43,884 nt of DNA from Comamonadaceae bacterium PBBC1 (GTDB taxonomy: Bacteria; Pseudomonadota; Gammaproteobacteria; Burkholderiales; Burkholderiaceae_C), in NCBI GenBank assembly GCA_002256145.1, contig NKIP01000029.1, forward strand, positions 1 to 43,884. Direction: 5' to 3'. The notes beneath the pieces were generated by a model that was given only the letters and a program-made list of their open reading frames with translations, did no database searches and was not told the DNA's origin. This document shows positions 17,012 to 25,504 of the stretch, piece by piece (the stretch's first letter is position 1; each line of letters begins with the position of its first letter). Made by a program: the position numbers and the translations under genes.

Positions 17012-17944
17012 ATGAAAACCATGTCCCACAGCGCCCCACTGCACCGTCATGACCAGCTGGCCTTGCTCATCGCCTTGGTGTTGATTGTCATTTGGGGTGG
17101 CAACTTCACCCTGCAAAAGTACCTGTTCGACCTGATCACGCCCGGTGGCTTCTTGTGGGCGCGTTACCTCATCATGCCCGTGTGTGCGCTGCTGCTCATG
17201 CGCTGGCGTTTTGGTCGTTGGCTGCCGCTTTTGCCCCGCAAGGACGTGCTGCAGATGGCTTGGTTGGGTTTTATCGGCCACTCCTTGCATGTGGGATTGG
17301 TCACTTATGGCATCCATTGGTCCACGGCCTTTTCCAGTTCGGTAATTTTGGCGTGCGGGCCGATTTTGACCTTGTTGATCTTGCGCTATCAGGGTCTGGA
17401 GCGACTGACTGCCCCGCAAATGTCGGGTGTGGGACTGGCTTTTGGGGGCGTGTTGATGTTCCTGTCAGACAAGTTGCTGGGTGGCAATTGGCGGGCAGGC
17501 GGGGGTGATTTGGTTTTGCTGGTCGCGGCGGCTTTCTTTTCTTATTACACCGTGGCGGTCAAACCCGTGATGGAGAAACACGGACCGGTCTTGACCATGG
17601 GGTACGCCACCTTGCTGGGCGGTTTGCCCGTGATGCTTTTGTCGGTGCCCGCCGGCATGGCTGCCAATTGGGGGGCGCTTGATTTTTGGGCTTGGGTGGG
17701 CTTGTTTTGGTCGATCTTGGTGTCGGCCTTCATCGGTTGGCTGGCCTGGGGCTGGATCAACACGGTCCGCGGTGTGGCCCGAAGTGCGCCCCTGATGTAC
17801 TTGATGCCGCCCATGGCGGGCTTGTTTGCCTGGGCATTGTCGGGCGAGCACTACAGTTGGGCCAAGATCGCAGGGGCTGGCGTGACCTTGCTGGGCGTGG
17901 CGCTGGCGCAGTATGCCGGGCAGATCAAATGGCGCAGGCGCTGA
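17012..17944 (+). CDS. EamA/DMT-family permease
   Basis: A 310-residue membrane protein with ten predicted helices in two EamA repeats: LIALVLIVIWGGNFTLQKYL starts the first, and the second ends with AGAGVTLLGVALAQYAG. The WGGNF-type motif in helix 1 is common to the RhaT/EamA permeases. The substrate is unknown. It follows the TRAP terminator and is convergent with the TSUP permease (7 bases between stops), so it is transcribed on its own. It is not closely similar to the DMT permease at 8811. Confidence 0.85.
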   Translation: MKTMSHSAPLHRHDQLALLIALVLIVIWGGNFTLQKYLFDLITPGGFLWARYLIMPVCALLLMRWRFGRWLPLLPRKDVLQMAWLGFIGHSLHVGLVTYGIHWSTAFSSSVILACGPILTLLILRYQGLERLTAPQMSGVGLAFGGVLMFLSDKLLGGNWRAGGGDLVLLVAAAFFSYYTVAVKPVMEKHGPVLTMGYATLLGGLPVMLLSVPAGMAANWGALDFWAWVGLFWSILVSAFIGWLAWGWINTVRGVARSAPLMYLMPPMAGLFAWALSGEHYSWAKIAGAGVTLLGVALAQYAGQIKWRRR

Positions 17945-17951
17945 GCGCTTG

Positions 17952-18710
17952 TCAGCGCAGCCAAGTGTCGTAGGCGGTTTTGCAGATCAAGACCACCACC
18001 ACCCCAATGAAGGCGTGTCGCACAAAACCCGCACCGTGCTTGAGGGCCAGGCGTGTACCGATCAAGCTGCCCAAAATGTTGGACACCGCCATGGCCAAAG
18101 CCAGGTGCCACCACACATGGCCCTGCAGGGTGAACAGCACCAAGGCTGAAAAATTGGTGGTCATGTTGATCAATTTGGCCGAAGCAGAGGCGTTCAAAAA
18201 GTCGTAACCCATTAGACGCACATAGGCAAAGACCAGAAAACTACCGGTGCCGGGCCCAAAAAAACCATCGTAAAAGCCAATGGTCAAGCCGATGGCTGCA
18301 GCCACCCAGGCTTCTTGGGCACCTGCAAACCGTGGTGCGTGATGACGGCCCATGTCCTTTTTGGCCAGGGTGTACAGCAGCAAGGCCAGCATCAAGATGG
18401 GCAAAATTTTGCGAAACACTCCGGGATCGACTTGGGAGACGGTCCACGCGCCCATCGGTGAGCCGATCAACCCAGCCCCCGCTGCAGGCAGCAAAGAGCG
18501 CCAGGTCATGACCACTTTGCGGCTGTATTGCACGGTTGCAAAGGCGGTGCCCCAGATTGAGGCGCTTTTGTTGGTGCCAAACAAGGTGGCCGGTGGCGCT
18601 TGGGGAAAGGTGGCAAACAGAACCGGGATCAAAATCAAGCCGCCGCCGCCCACAATCGAGTCGATCAGGCCGGCCAAAAATGAGGCCAGTGAAACAATCA
18701 GTAATTCCAT
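17952..18710 (-). CDS. TSUP (TauE/SafE) family permease
   Basis: A 252-residue membrane protein with about eight helices. The N-terminal repeat shows FLAGLIDSIVGGGGLILIP and the second repeat GFYDGFFGPGTGSFLVFAY, the paired glycine-rich signatures of the TauE/SafE family. Members move sulfite, sulfoacetate and related organosulfur or C2 compounds. Upstream, about 90 bases before the start, is an intrinsic terminator with other hairpins in the same direction, which may be a regulatory leader. The start codon has no strong ribosome-binding sequence (CACCCCC precedes it). Confidence 0.88.
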   Translation of the reverse strand: MELLIVSLASFLAGLIDSIVGGGGLILIPVLFATFPQAPPATLFGTNKSASIWGTAFATVQYSRKVVMTWRSLLPAAGAGLIGSPMGAWTVSQVDPGVFRKILPILMLALLLYTLAKKDMGRHHAPRFAGAQEAWVAAAIGLTIGFYDGFFGPGTGSFLVFAYVRLMGYDFLNASASAKLINMTTNFSALVLFTLQGHVWWHLALAMAVSNILGSLIGTRLALKHGAGFVRHAFIGVVVVLICKTAYDTWLR

Positions 18711-18800
18711 GGGGGTGATTGTGCCGTGGCGTCATGTGGGGGCATGTCGTCATCGGCAGTTGCTTGTTTTGTCTTCAGCGCCAGGGCGATGGACAAAGCC

Positions 18801-18829
18801 AAAAAAAAGCGCCGCTTGCGCGACGCTTT
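18801..18829 (-). terminator. Intrinsic terminator upstream of the TSUP gene
   Basis: On the minus strand AAAGCG-T-CGC and GCG-G-CGCTTT pair around a GCAA loop and run into a tract of eight to nine Ts. It points towards the TSUP gene 90 bases beyond, so it ends either a leader RNA, a separate small RNA, or read-through from the GMC gene. Confidence 0.85.
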
Positions 18830-18930
18830 GGAAATACATCTCGTTCGGATGTTGGTTGATGTTCGAATTTTTGGGGTTCGAGTTGTCTCCTCGGCCCTCG
18901 GGATGCAGATACTGCTTTGCATCGAGTGGC
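18801..18930 (-). ncRNA. Candidate structured leader or small RNA upstream of the TSUP gene
   Basis: Reading on the minus strand from about 18930 there are three successive hairpins: CTCG-ATGCA with TGCAT-CC-CGAG (18926 to 18897), CGAG with CTCG (18893 to 18879), and the terminator (18829 to 18801). No open frame with a ribosome-binding site covers them. The transcript would be about 130 nt. The 5' end is a guess, as no convincing promoter could be assigned. The region 18711-19059 (349 bases) holds no other supported gene. Confidence 0.4.
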
Positions 18931-18961
18931 TGAACTGTAAGGGAACAAGACCCTGAATTTC

Positions 18962-18996
18962 CTCAGGGATTTCCCGATTTTCGGGAAATCCCTGAG
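18962..18996. repeat. Perfect 16-bp hairpin downstream of the GMC gene
   Basis: CTCAGGGATTTCCCGA (18962-18977) is exactly complementary to TCGGGAAATCCCTGAG (18981-18996) around a TTT loop. It lacks a T-run on either strand. A further CCCTGA at 18951-18956 could pair with the left arm instead, giving a mutually exclusive structure. It may protect the GMC mRNA 3' end or be part of a leader for the TSUP gene. Confidence 0.7.
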
Positions 18997-19059
18997 TCCC
19001 ACCGAGTTGAGTTGCGACAAAAGAAAGCATTTGGTCTGTTCGGGCCAGCCGTTTGGTCC

Positions 19060-20784
19060 TCAGACCGTCGCTGAGGACAATGCGTCTTCGGCGATCCACT
19101 GCGCGGCTTTTTCGGCAATCATCAAGGTTGGGCTGTTGGTATTGCCGCTGGTGATGGTGGGCATCACCCCCGCATCCACTACGCGCAGACCGGCCACGCC
19201 GCGCACCTGCAGGCGCGAGTTGACCACCGCCATCGGGTCGTCATCGCGCCCCATGCGGGTGGTGCCCACGGGGTGGAAGATGGTGCTGGCAATGTCGCCC
19301 GCCAGTTTGGCCAGTTCTTCGTCGGTCTGGTACTGCACGCCCGGCTTGAACTCTTCGGGTGCGAAGGGTGCCATGGCAGACTGCGACATGATGCGGCGCG
19401 TCACGCGCAGGCTGTCGGCGGCCACTTTGCGGTCGGCATCGGTGGCCAAGTAGTTGGGCGCAATGGCGGGGGCGTCTTCAAAACGGTTGGTTTTGATTTG
19501 CACCGAGCCCCGGCTGGTGGGGTTCAGGTTGCACACGCTGGCGGTGATGGCCGGGAAGCTGTGCAGCGGCTCGCCAAAGGCGTCCAGGCTCAGGGGTTGC
19601 ACGTGGTACTGGATGTTGGCGTGCGGCTGCGACGGATCGCTTTTGGTGAACGCGCCCAGCTGGCTGGGGGCCATGCTCATGGGGCCGGTGCGCTTGAGCG
19701 CGTATTCCAGCCCGATCATGGCCTTGCCCAGCAAGCTATTGGCCATGGTGTTGAGCGTTTTCGTGCCCTTGACCTTGTAGACCGAGCGGATCTGCAAATG
19801 GTCTTGCAAGTTGGCACCCACGCCGGGCAGCTCGTGTGTGACTTCCACGCCTTTGCTCTTGAGCAAGTCGGCCGGCCCAATGCCCGACAGTTGCAGGATT
19901 TGCACCGAGCCAATGCTGCCCGCACTCAAGATCACTTCACGGGTGGCTTTGACCTCGACCATCTCCACGCCTGACCAGACGCGCACCCCGGTGCAGCGCT
20001 GGCTGCCGTCGGCTTGCGTTTCTAGCATCAGTTTGGCCACTTGCGCCTTGTTCCACAGCTCGAAGTTGGGGCGGGCGTAGCAAGTGGGGCGCAAAAAAGC
20101 CTTGGCAGTGTTCCAGCGCCAGCCGTTTTTCTGGTTGACCTCGAAGTAGCTCACGCCTTCGTTGTCGCCCCGGTTGAAGTCGTCGGTGGCCGGAATGCCC
20201 GCCTGCTGCGCCGCTTGTGCAAATGCATCGAGCACGTCCCAGCGCAGGCGCTGCTTTTCGATGCGCCATTCGCCACCCGCCACGCGACCGCGCAATGTGT
20301 GGAGGTAACTGCCTGGGGTCAAATCTGCGGGCGCCAGCAATTCAGACTTGCTGCCTTTGGCGCCGTGGAATCCGTTGGCCCCTTTGTAGTGGTCTTCGTG
20401 CAGTTTGAAGTAAGGAAGGGCCTCGTCCCAGCGCCAGCTGTTATCGCCGGTGATCTGCGCCCACTGCTCGTAGTCCCGCGACTGGCCGCGCATGTAGATC
20501 ATGCCGTTGATGCTGGAGCACCCGCCCAGTACCTTGCCACGCGGGTAACGCAGGCTGCGGCCGTTCAGGCCTTCAGTTGGCTCGGTCTGGTACAGCCAGT
20601 CAGTGCGCGGGTTGCCAATGCAATACAGATAACCCACCGGGATGTGCACCCAGTGGTAATCGTCTTTTTTGCCTGCCTCCAGCAGCAGCACGCGCTTGCT
20701 GGCGTCGGCACTCAGGCGGTTGGCCAGCAGGCTGCCGGCTGTGCCGCCGCCGACGATGATGTAGTCAAAGGTGTTGTCGTTCAT
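19060..20784 (-). CDS. GMC-family FAD oxidoreductase (choline/alcohol dehydrogenase-like)
   Basis: A 574-residue flavoprotein of the glucose-methanol-choline oxidoreductase family. It begins FDYIIVGGGTAGSLLANRL, the ADP-binding Rossmann motif; then GKVLGGCSSINGMIYMRG (GMC signature 1), GSIGSVQILQLSGIGP (GMC signature 2), and the catalytic-His region IFHPVGTTRMG with the C-terminal NTNSPTLMIAEKAA. It would oxidise an alcohol to an aldehyde with FAD. The ATG at 20784 with AGGAG upstream is preferred over a longer frame. No betaine aldehyde dehydrogenase or BetI neighbour is found, so a choline substrate is not implied. It is divergent from the Fic gene. Confidence 0.9.
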   Translation of the reverse strand: MNDNTFDYIIVGGGTAGSLLANRLSADASKRVLLLEAGKKDDYHWVHIPVGYLYCIGNPRTDWLYQTEPTEGLNGRSLRYPRGKVLGGCSSINGMIYMRGQSRDYEQWAQITGDNSWRWDEALPYFKLHEDHYKGANGFHGAKGSKSELLAPADLTPGSYLHTLRGRVAGGEWRIEKQRLRWDVLDAFAQAAQQAGIPATDDFNRGDNEGVSYFEVNQKNGWRWNTAKAFLRPTCYARPNFELWNKAQVAKLMLETQADGSQRCTGVRVWSGVEMVEVKATREVILSAGSIGSVQILQLSGIGPADLLKSKGVEVTHELPGVGANLQDHLQIRSVYKVKGTKTLNTMANSLLGKAMIGLEYALKRTGPMSMAPSQLGAFTKSDPSQPHANIQYHVQPLSLDAFGEPLHSFPAITASVCNLNPTSRGSVQIKTNRFEDAPAIAPNYLATDADRKVAADSLRVTRRIMSQSAMAPFAPEEFKPGVQYQTDEELAKLAGDIASTIFHPVGTTRMGRDDDPMAVVNSRLQVRGVAGLRVVDAGVMPTITSGNTNSPTLMIAEKAAQWIAEDALSSATV

Positions 20785-20955
20785 GTTGTACCCGGTCTCC
20801 TGAACAGGCGATTGTGCCTTTGCAATGGCCGTCTTTCCCGAACGGACGTAGTGTCCGAGACTCGGACGGGGTCGCGTGCCGCCCATTCATCAGCCGCATT
20901 GTGTCGGTCTTTCAACAAAAAGACTAGGTGCATAAGGGCGTAAAACAGGTCTTTA

Positions 20956-21007
20956 CGACACTATATGTGTCGCATAAAATGGTTTGCGACACTTATTTGT
21001 CGCAAAC
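20956..21007. promoter_or_regulatory. Two palindromic operators upstream of the Fic gene
   Basis: CGACAC-TATAT-GTGTCG (20956-20972) and GTTTGCGACA-CTTATT-TGTCGCAAAC (20982-21007) are perfect palindromes sharing the half-site GCGACA/TGTCGC. They sit 26 to 77 bases before the Fic start, where promoter elements should be, and about 220 bases before the divergent GMC gene. The Fic protein has an N-terminal winged-helix-like region and might bind them itself. Confidence 0.65.
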
Positions 21008-21032
21008 CACCCAACACTTCAAAGCCCACCGA

Positions 21033-22415
21033 ATGCCACGCCTGACCTCCACCGATGAGCTGGACAGCTTGGTCGAATTCATAGTCATCGCCCCTGATGG
21101 CGTGGGCATTGACACCATCGCGCAGCAATGGGGCACCCCGATCCACCGCCGCACCCTGCAGCGGCGCCTGGCTTTGCTGGTGGCGCAGCAACGCATCGAG
21201 ATGCTGGGCGATCGCCGCACGGCGCGCTACCGCCGCGTTTCATCAGCCGCCGTCCGCGCACAAGAGCCAGAGGCCGCTTGGCGCGTCGCTCCGCCGCCTG
21301 ACGACCTGCCCGTGTCGGTGGAAGGGGCCGAGGTCCGTGTCTACGTCACCCAGCCGCGCCACCTACGCAACCCAGTGGCTTACCGACAGTCGTTCCTGGA
21401 GCAATACCAGCCCAACCACACCGCGTACTTGCCGCTGGACTTGCGCGAGCAGCTGCACGCCATGGGCCGCTCGCCCGCCGCGCAAACCCCTGCGGGCACC
21501 TTCGCCCGTGACATGCTCAACCGCTTGCTGATCGACCTGTCTTGGGCCTCGTCGCACCTGGAGGGCAACACCTACAGCCGCCTAGACACCGAGCGGCTGA
21601 TAGCCTTTGGCCAAGCCGCCGAAGGCAAGGACGCTTTTGAAACCCAGATGATCCTGAACCACAAACAGGCCATCGAATACCTGGTGCTCAGCCCCGACAA
21701 CGCCCGTGTGCAGACCGACACCGTGATCGCGCTGCACGCTTTTTTGTCGGACGGCCTGATGGCCGACCCCAGTGCCGTCGGCCGCGTCCGCCGCCGCCCG
21801 GTGGAGATCGGTGGCAGCGTTTACCTGCCGCTGGCGCTGCCCCAACGGCTGGAGGAGCTGCTGGGCATCGTGGTGCAGATGGCCGCCGAAATTGCCGACC
21901 CGTTTGAGCAGGCCTTCTTTTTGATGGTGCACCTGCCCTACCTGCAGCCGTTTGAAGACGTGAACAAACGCGTCTCGCGGCTGGCTGCCAACATCCCGTT
22001 CATCCGCCACAACCTGTGCCCGCTGTCCTTCATCGACGTGCCGCAGCAAGCCTATGTGAACGCCATGCTGGGCGTGTACGAACTCAACCGCGTGGAGCTG
22101 CTGCGCGACGTGTTTGTGTGGGCCTATGAACGCTCATGCCAACAGTACGTGGCGATCCAGCAAACTCTGGTGCCGCCCGACATATTTCGGCTGCGCCACC
22201 GGCTGGCGCTGGCCGAAGTGGTCGCCGCCATCGTGCGCCAGGGCGAAGCCGCTACTGAGCAGGCGGTGAAAGGAAAGATTCCCGCCTCGGTGCCATGGGA
22301 CGAGCACGCGCACTTCACCGCGCTGGTGCTGGCTGAATTTGCGTCGCTGCATGTGGGCAATGCGGTGCGGTTTGGGATTCGGCCGTTGGAGTATTCGGCT
22401 TGGCTCGGGCGATAG
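21033..22415 (+). CDS. Fic-fold protein with N-terminal winged helix and degenerate catalytic motif
   Basis: A 460-residue protein of the Fic family. Residues about 10-75 look like a winged helix-turn-helix (FIVIAPDGVGIDTIAQQWG, then RRTLQRRLALLVAQQ). The Fic core contains an inhibitory-helix motif S-S-H-L-E-G-N at 173-179, matching (S/T)xxxE(G/N), so it would be of the N-terminal-inhibited class. The catalytic motif, normally HPFxxGN(G/K)R, reads QPFEDVNKR (305-313): His is replaced by Gln and Gly by Val. Without the histidine, AMP transfer is unlikely, suggesting a regulatory or binding role. An in-frame extension to 20928 would read through the two operators, so the ATG at 21033 is preferred. 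The last region (about 395-460) looks like a further small helical/winged domain. Confidence 0.8.
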   Translation: MPRLTSTDELDSLVEFIVIAPDGVGIDTIAQQWGTPIHRRTLQRRLALLVAQQRIEMLGDRRTARYRRVSSAAVRAQEPEAAWRVAPPPDDLPVSVEGAEVRVYVTQPRHLRNPVAYRQSFLEQYQPNHTAYLPLDLREQLHAMGRSPAAQTPAGTFARDMLNRLLIDLSWASSHLEGNTYSRLDTERLIAFGQAAEGKDAFETQMILNHKQAIEYLVLSPDNARVQTDTVIALHAFLSDGLMADPSAVGRVRRRPVEIGGSVYLPLALPQRLEELLGIVVQMAAEIADPFEQAFFLMVHLPYLQPFEDVNKRVSRLAANIPFIRHNLCPLSFIDVPQQAYVNAMLGVYELNRVELLRDVFVWAYERSCQQYVAIQQTLVPPDIFRLRHRLALAEVVAAIVRQGEAATEQAVKGKIPASVPWDEHAHFTALVLAEFASLHVGNAVRFGIRPLEYSAWLGR

Positions 22416-22632
22416 GTTGGTGCTCGCTGGACCGGTGCACCGGCGCGCCCTGCGTCGCTCATGTCCCCCGCCGGCCTGCGGCCGTCTCCTCCTTGACGTC
22501 GCTTTATAGGACACCCCGGCGCGCCGGTCTGGGAGTGGGTATGGATGGACTCGGTTATTCACCGTTCAGATGTGACCCGTCTGATATTGAGCGGATGCAA
22601 AAGGGGGCCGCCATCTTGTATATAGTGACTGC
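22416..22632 (+). promoter_or_regulatory. GC-rich palindromic spacer and possible leaderless promoter for the serine hydrolase
   Basis: CCGGTGCACCGG (22432-22443) and CCGGCGCGCCGG (22516-22527) are perfect 12-bp palindromes; GGCGCGCC occurs in both regions. At the far end TATAGT (22621-22626) lies seven bases before the ATG at 22633 and no ribosome-binding sequence intervenes, which is the layout of a leaderless transcript. No convincing -35 hexamer is seen. Confidence 0.45.
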
Positions 22633-23640
22633 ATGCGATCAAAACTATCCACAGAAAAGCTTCAGGAGCTCCTAGCCAGCAGGGATGTGATCGGCGCCAG
22701 CGTCGCCGTCGTCAGCCAAGGCAATGTTGACGTGGTTTCGGCTGGGCTGAGAGATATTGAGACGAACAGTCCGGTCACTACGGACACAGTTTTTGACGCT
22801 GCATCGCTGACCAAGCCTCTGATTTCATACGCAACTCTTCAACTCGTAGATGCTGGCGTCATTTCTCTTGACGAACCCCTTGCCTCATTTGTTCGACCAG
22901 TGGTTACCGACGACCCCAGAGCTCGAAGCATCACGGCCCGACACCTGTTGACGCACACTGCGGGCTTACAGAATTTGCGGGACAAAGATCCGATTCGAAT
23001 GTTCTATGCACCCGGAAACTGGTTCAGTTACTCCAGCGTGGGCTTCATGTATCTGCAGACCGCTATCGAGGCAAGGACAGGCGAGCCTCTGGAGGCCACC
23101 ATTCGGCGTTTGGTCTTTGACCCGCTTGGAATGGAGCTGTCCAGTTTGGAATGGCGTGGCGCTTTTTCCACAAACGAGGCTGTACCGCATGAATCTGGCG
23201 CACGCCTTTCAGGCCATCGGGCGCCATCTGCAAACGCCTCCTATTCGCTGAAAACAACGGCCACAGAATATGGCGCATTCTTGTCAGCCGTCCTCAGCGG
23301 AGCACGCCTGAAGAAGCAGACTTGGCAAGATTGGTTCTCGCCCGCAGTGATGCTCCCACAGGGCGCCCTCATTCAACTGGATGGCCCACCCCATGCCCAG
23401 GAGCCCAATATAGGTTGGGGGCTGGGTTGGGGACTTGAGCCTGAGTTTGCACGCTTCTTCCAATGGGGCAAGATGATCGGGATGCGGGCATTTGTCATGG
23501 GAAATTCAGAGTCCAACTCGGGCTTCGTGGTTTTTGCCAACTGCAACACCGGACTTCGCTTGATCCAGCCTCTCGCCGATATCTTGCTGCCTGGTGAGCA
23601 TCCGGCAGTTCACTTGCTTCTTAAGGAAGTGACTGAGTAA
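22633..23640 (+). CDS. Serine hydrolase of the class C beta-lactamase / PBP4* family
   Basis: A 335-residue protein of the beta-lactamase-related serine hydrolases. The nucleophile motif SxxK is S58-L-T-K61 (AASLTKPLISYA), the second motif YxS/N is Y133-S-S, and HLLTHTAGL (about 104-112) is the strand/helix motif of the EstB/PBP4*-like group. No signal peptide, so cytoplasmic, more in line with an esterase or peptide hydrolase than a beta-lactamase. Base composition is more AT-rich and codon use more relaxed than the surrounding genes, with palindromic GC-rich sequence upstream; horizontal acquisition is likely. The substrate is unknown. Confidence 0.8.
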   Translation: MRSKLSTEKLQELLASRDVIGASVAVVSQGNVDVVSAGLRDIETNSPVTTDTVFDAASLTKPLISYATLQLVDAGVISLDEPLASFVRPVVTDDPRARSITARHLLTHTAGLQNLRDKDPIRMFYAPGNWFSYSSVGFMYLQTAIEARTGEPLEATIRRLVFDPLGMELSSLEWRGAFSTNEAVPHESGARLSGHRAPSANASYSLKTTATEYGAFLSAVLSGARLKKQTWQDWFSPAVMLPQGALIQLDGPPHAQEPNIGWGLGWGLEPEFARFFQWGKMIGMRAFVMGNSESNSGFVVFANCNTGLRLIQPLADILLPGEHPAVHLLLKEVTE

Positions 23641-23780
23641 CAACAGAGCATCACGTTTTACCCCTAGGGTTGAAACGAGTTTTTCACGCCGCCCTAGTTC
23701 AGACCCGCCACACAAGCAGCCAAAGAAAAAGCCCCGCCACGCCAGAGCGCAACGAGGCCAGCAGAAAGATGGAAGCGAAG

Positions 23781-25292
23781 TTACTTCGCGGTGGGCATCA
23801 CAAATTCAGCGCCTTTGCCAATCGACTCGGGCCAGCGCTGCATGATGGATTTTTGCTTGGTGTAAAAGCGCACACCTTCTTCGCCATAGGCGTGCATGTC
23901 GCCAAACAGCGAACGCTTCCAGCCACCAAAGCCGTGCCAAGCCATGGGCACCGGAATTGGCACGTTGATGCCGACCATGCCCACCTGGATGCGGCGCGAA
24001 AACTCGCGGGCCACATTGCCGTCGCGGGTGAAGCAGCTCACGCCGTTGCCGAACTCGTGGTCGTTGATGATTTGCACCGCCGTGCCAAAGTCGGGCACGC
24101 GCACGCAGCTCAAGACCGGGCCAAAGATCTCTTCCTTGTAGATCTTCATGTCGGTGGTCACGTTGTCAAACAGCGTGCCGCCGAGCCAGAAACCTTGTTC
24201 GCAACCAGCACCGGCCTTCGCGCCGTCAAACTCGCGGCCGTCCACCAGCAGTTGAGCACCTTCGGCCACGCCCGCGTCGATGTAGCCCTTGATGCGCTGA
24301 CGCGCAGCGTCGGTCACGATGGGGCCCATTTCGGCGGCCAGGTTTTCGCCGTTGAGCACTTGCAGGGCTTTGGTGCGCTCGATCAGCTTGGGAAGGATCT
24401 TGTCGGCGACATCACCAACCAAGACCGCCACCGAAATCGCCATGCAGCGCTCGCCAGCCGAGCCGTAACCTGCGCCGATCAAGGCGTCGACGGTTTGGTC
24501 AATGTCGGCGTCGGGCATGACCACCAAGTGGTTCTTCGCGCCGCCCAGGGCCTGCACGCGCTTGCCGTGGTGGGCACCGGTTTCGTAGATGTAGTTGGCG
24601 ATGGGCGTGGAGCCGACAAAGCTGATGGCTTTCACGTCGGGGTGCTCCAGCAGCGCGTCCACGGCTTCTTTGTCGCCTTGCACCACGTTGAACACGCCGT
24701 CGGGCAAACCGGCTTTTTTGAGCAACTCAGCGATGAACAGGGAAGGTGTCGGGTCGGTCGGGCTGGGCTTCAAGATGAAGGTGTTGCCCGCCGCAATCGC
24801 GACCGGGAACATCCACATGGGCACCATGACGGGGAAGTTGAAAGGCGTGATGCCCGCCACCACGCCCAAAGGCTGGCGCAGGGTCCAGTTGTCGATGCCT
24901 GTGGAGACTTGGTCGGTGAAGTCGCCCTTGAGCAGCTGCGGGATGCCTGTGGCGAATTCCACGATGTCGATGCCGCGCGAGACTTCGCCTTGCGCGTCGG
25001 TGAACACTTTGCCATGCTCGGCGGTGATCATGTGGGCCAGTTCGTCTTTGTGGGTGTTCAGCAGTTCGAGGAACTTGAACATCACGCGAGCGCGGCGCAG
25101 CGGTGGGGTGTCGGCCCAAGCAGGGAAAGCGGCTTGCGCGGCGGCCACAGCTTGGGCAACTTCGGCGCTGTTGGCCAAGGCCACGTTGCCGGTCACGGCG
25201 CCCGTGGCGGGGTTGGTGACGGGTTGGCTGCGGCCCGAAGTGCCTGCGGCGACTTGGCCGCCAATGTAATGACCGATGTTCGTGATGCTCAT
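23781..25292 (-). CDS. mmsA: CoA-acylating methylmalonate-semialdehyde dehydrogenase
   Basis: A 503-residue aldehyde dehydrogenase of the MmsA type. It oxidises methylmalonate semialdehyde to propionyl-CoA in valine catabolism (and malonate semialdehyde to acetyl-CoA). Features: [51 protein letters not shown], and the catalytic C283 in [10 protein letters not shown]; the MmsA-typical [19 protein letters not shown] occurs near the C-terminus. The ATG at 25292 starts the family N-terminus; the much longer open frame beyond it overlaps the divergent lysR and is an artefact. No mmsB or acyl-CoA dehydrogenase is adjacent. Probably controlled by the divergent LysR regulator. Confidence 0.95.
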   Translation of the reverse strand: MSITNIGHYIGGQVAAGTSGRSQPVTNPATGAVTGNVALANSAEVAQAVAAAQAAFPAWADTPPLRRARVMFKFLELLNTHKDELAHMITAEHGKVFTDAQGEVSRGIDIVEFATGIPQLLKGDFTDQVSTGIDNWTLRQPLGVVAGITPFNFPVMVPMWMFPVAIAAGNTFILKPSPTDPTPSLFIAELLKKAGLPDGVFNVVQGDKEAVDALLEHPDVKAISFVGSTPIANYIYETGAHHGKRVQALGGAKNHLVVMPDADIDQTVDALIGAGYGSAGERCMAISVAVLVGDVADKILPKLIERTKALQVLNGENLAAEMGPIVTDAARQRIKGYIDAGVAEGAQLLVDGREFDGAKAGAGCEQGFWLGGTLFDNVTTDMKIYKEEIFGPVLSCVRVPDFGTAVQIINDHEFGNGVSCFTRDGNVAREFSRRIQVGMVGINVPIPVPMAWHGFGGWKRSLFGDMHAYGEEGVRFYTKQKSIMQRWPESIGKGAEFVMPTAK

Positions 25293-25325
25293 GGGGTGCT
25301 CCTTGTGGCTTGTGAATTTGTATTT

Positions 25326-25401
25326 TGTAGGAGCCCACCCCGTGGGCGATTCTCCGATCATGCGGTGACCGTTTGATCGCCCACAGGGGTTGGCTCCTAC
25401 A
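25326..25401. repeat. REPIN-like doublet of inverted REP sequences
   Basis: TGTAGGAGCCCACCCC-GTGGGCGAT (25326-25350) and, inverted, its near-copy at 25376-25401 (ATCGCCCACAGGGG then TTGGCTCCTACA) are about 25 bases each with one substitution and one indel, separated by a 25-base AT/GC-mixed loop. Each arm is itself imperfectly palindromic (CACCCC-GTGGG), and the TGTAGGAGC head is like the REP elements well known in Pseudomonas, which are moved by RAYT transposases. It sits between mmsA and the divergent lysR. Confidence 0.75.
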
Positions 25402-25504
25402 AAAAATCGGGGCTTTGTATCCAGCTCTTGCCGATAAAAAGCGTCGAAAGAGCCTTGAGTGTAGGCACCCCCGACACCCCTCACAAGACCGCAAACCTGA
25501 ATTG

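Noticed and set aside
18698..19099. Minus-strand frame in the gap between the GMC and TSUP genes
   Set aside because: It would span the perfect hairpin, the candidate RNA and the terminator, has low-complexity composition and no matching family.
20928..21032. Upstream in-frame extension of the Fic gene
   Set aside because: It would encode through both palindromic operators and has no ribosome-binding site; the ATG at 21033 fits the winged-helix start.
22432..22527. Integron attC or attachment-site interpretation of the GC palindromes
   Set aside because: No R''/R' core sites (GTTRRRY) and no integrase are seen; only short palindromes are present.
23670..25376. Plus-strand frame of 568 codons opposite mmsA
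   Set aside because: Antisense shadow rich in His and Val; no start signal or homology.
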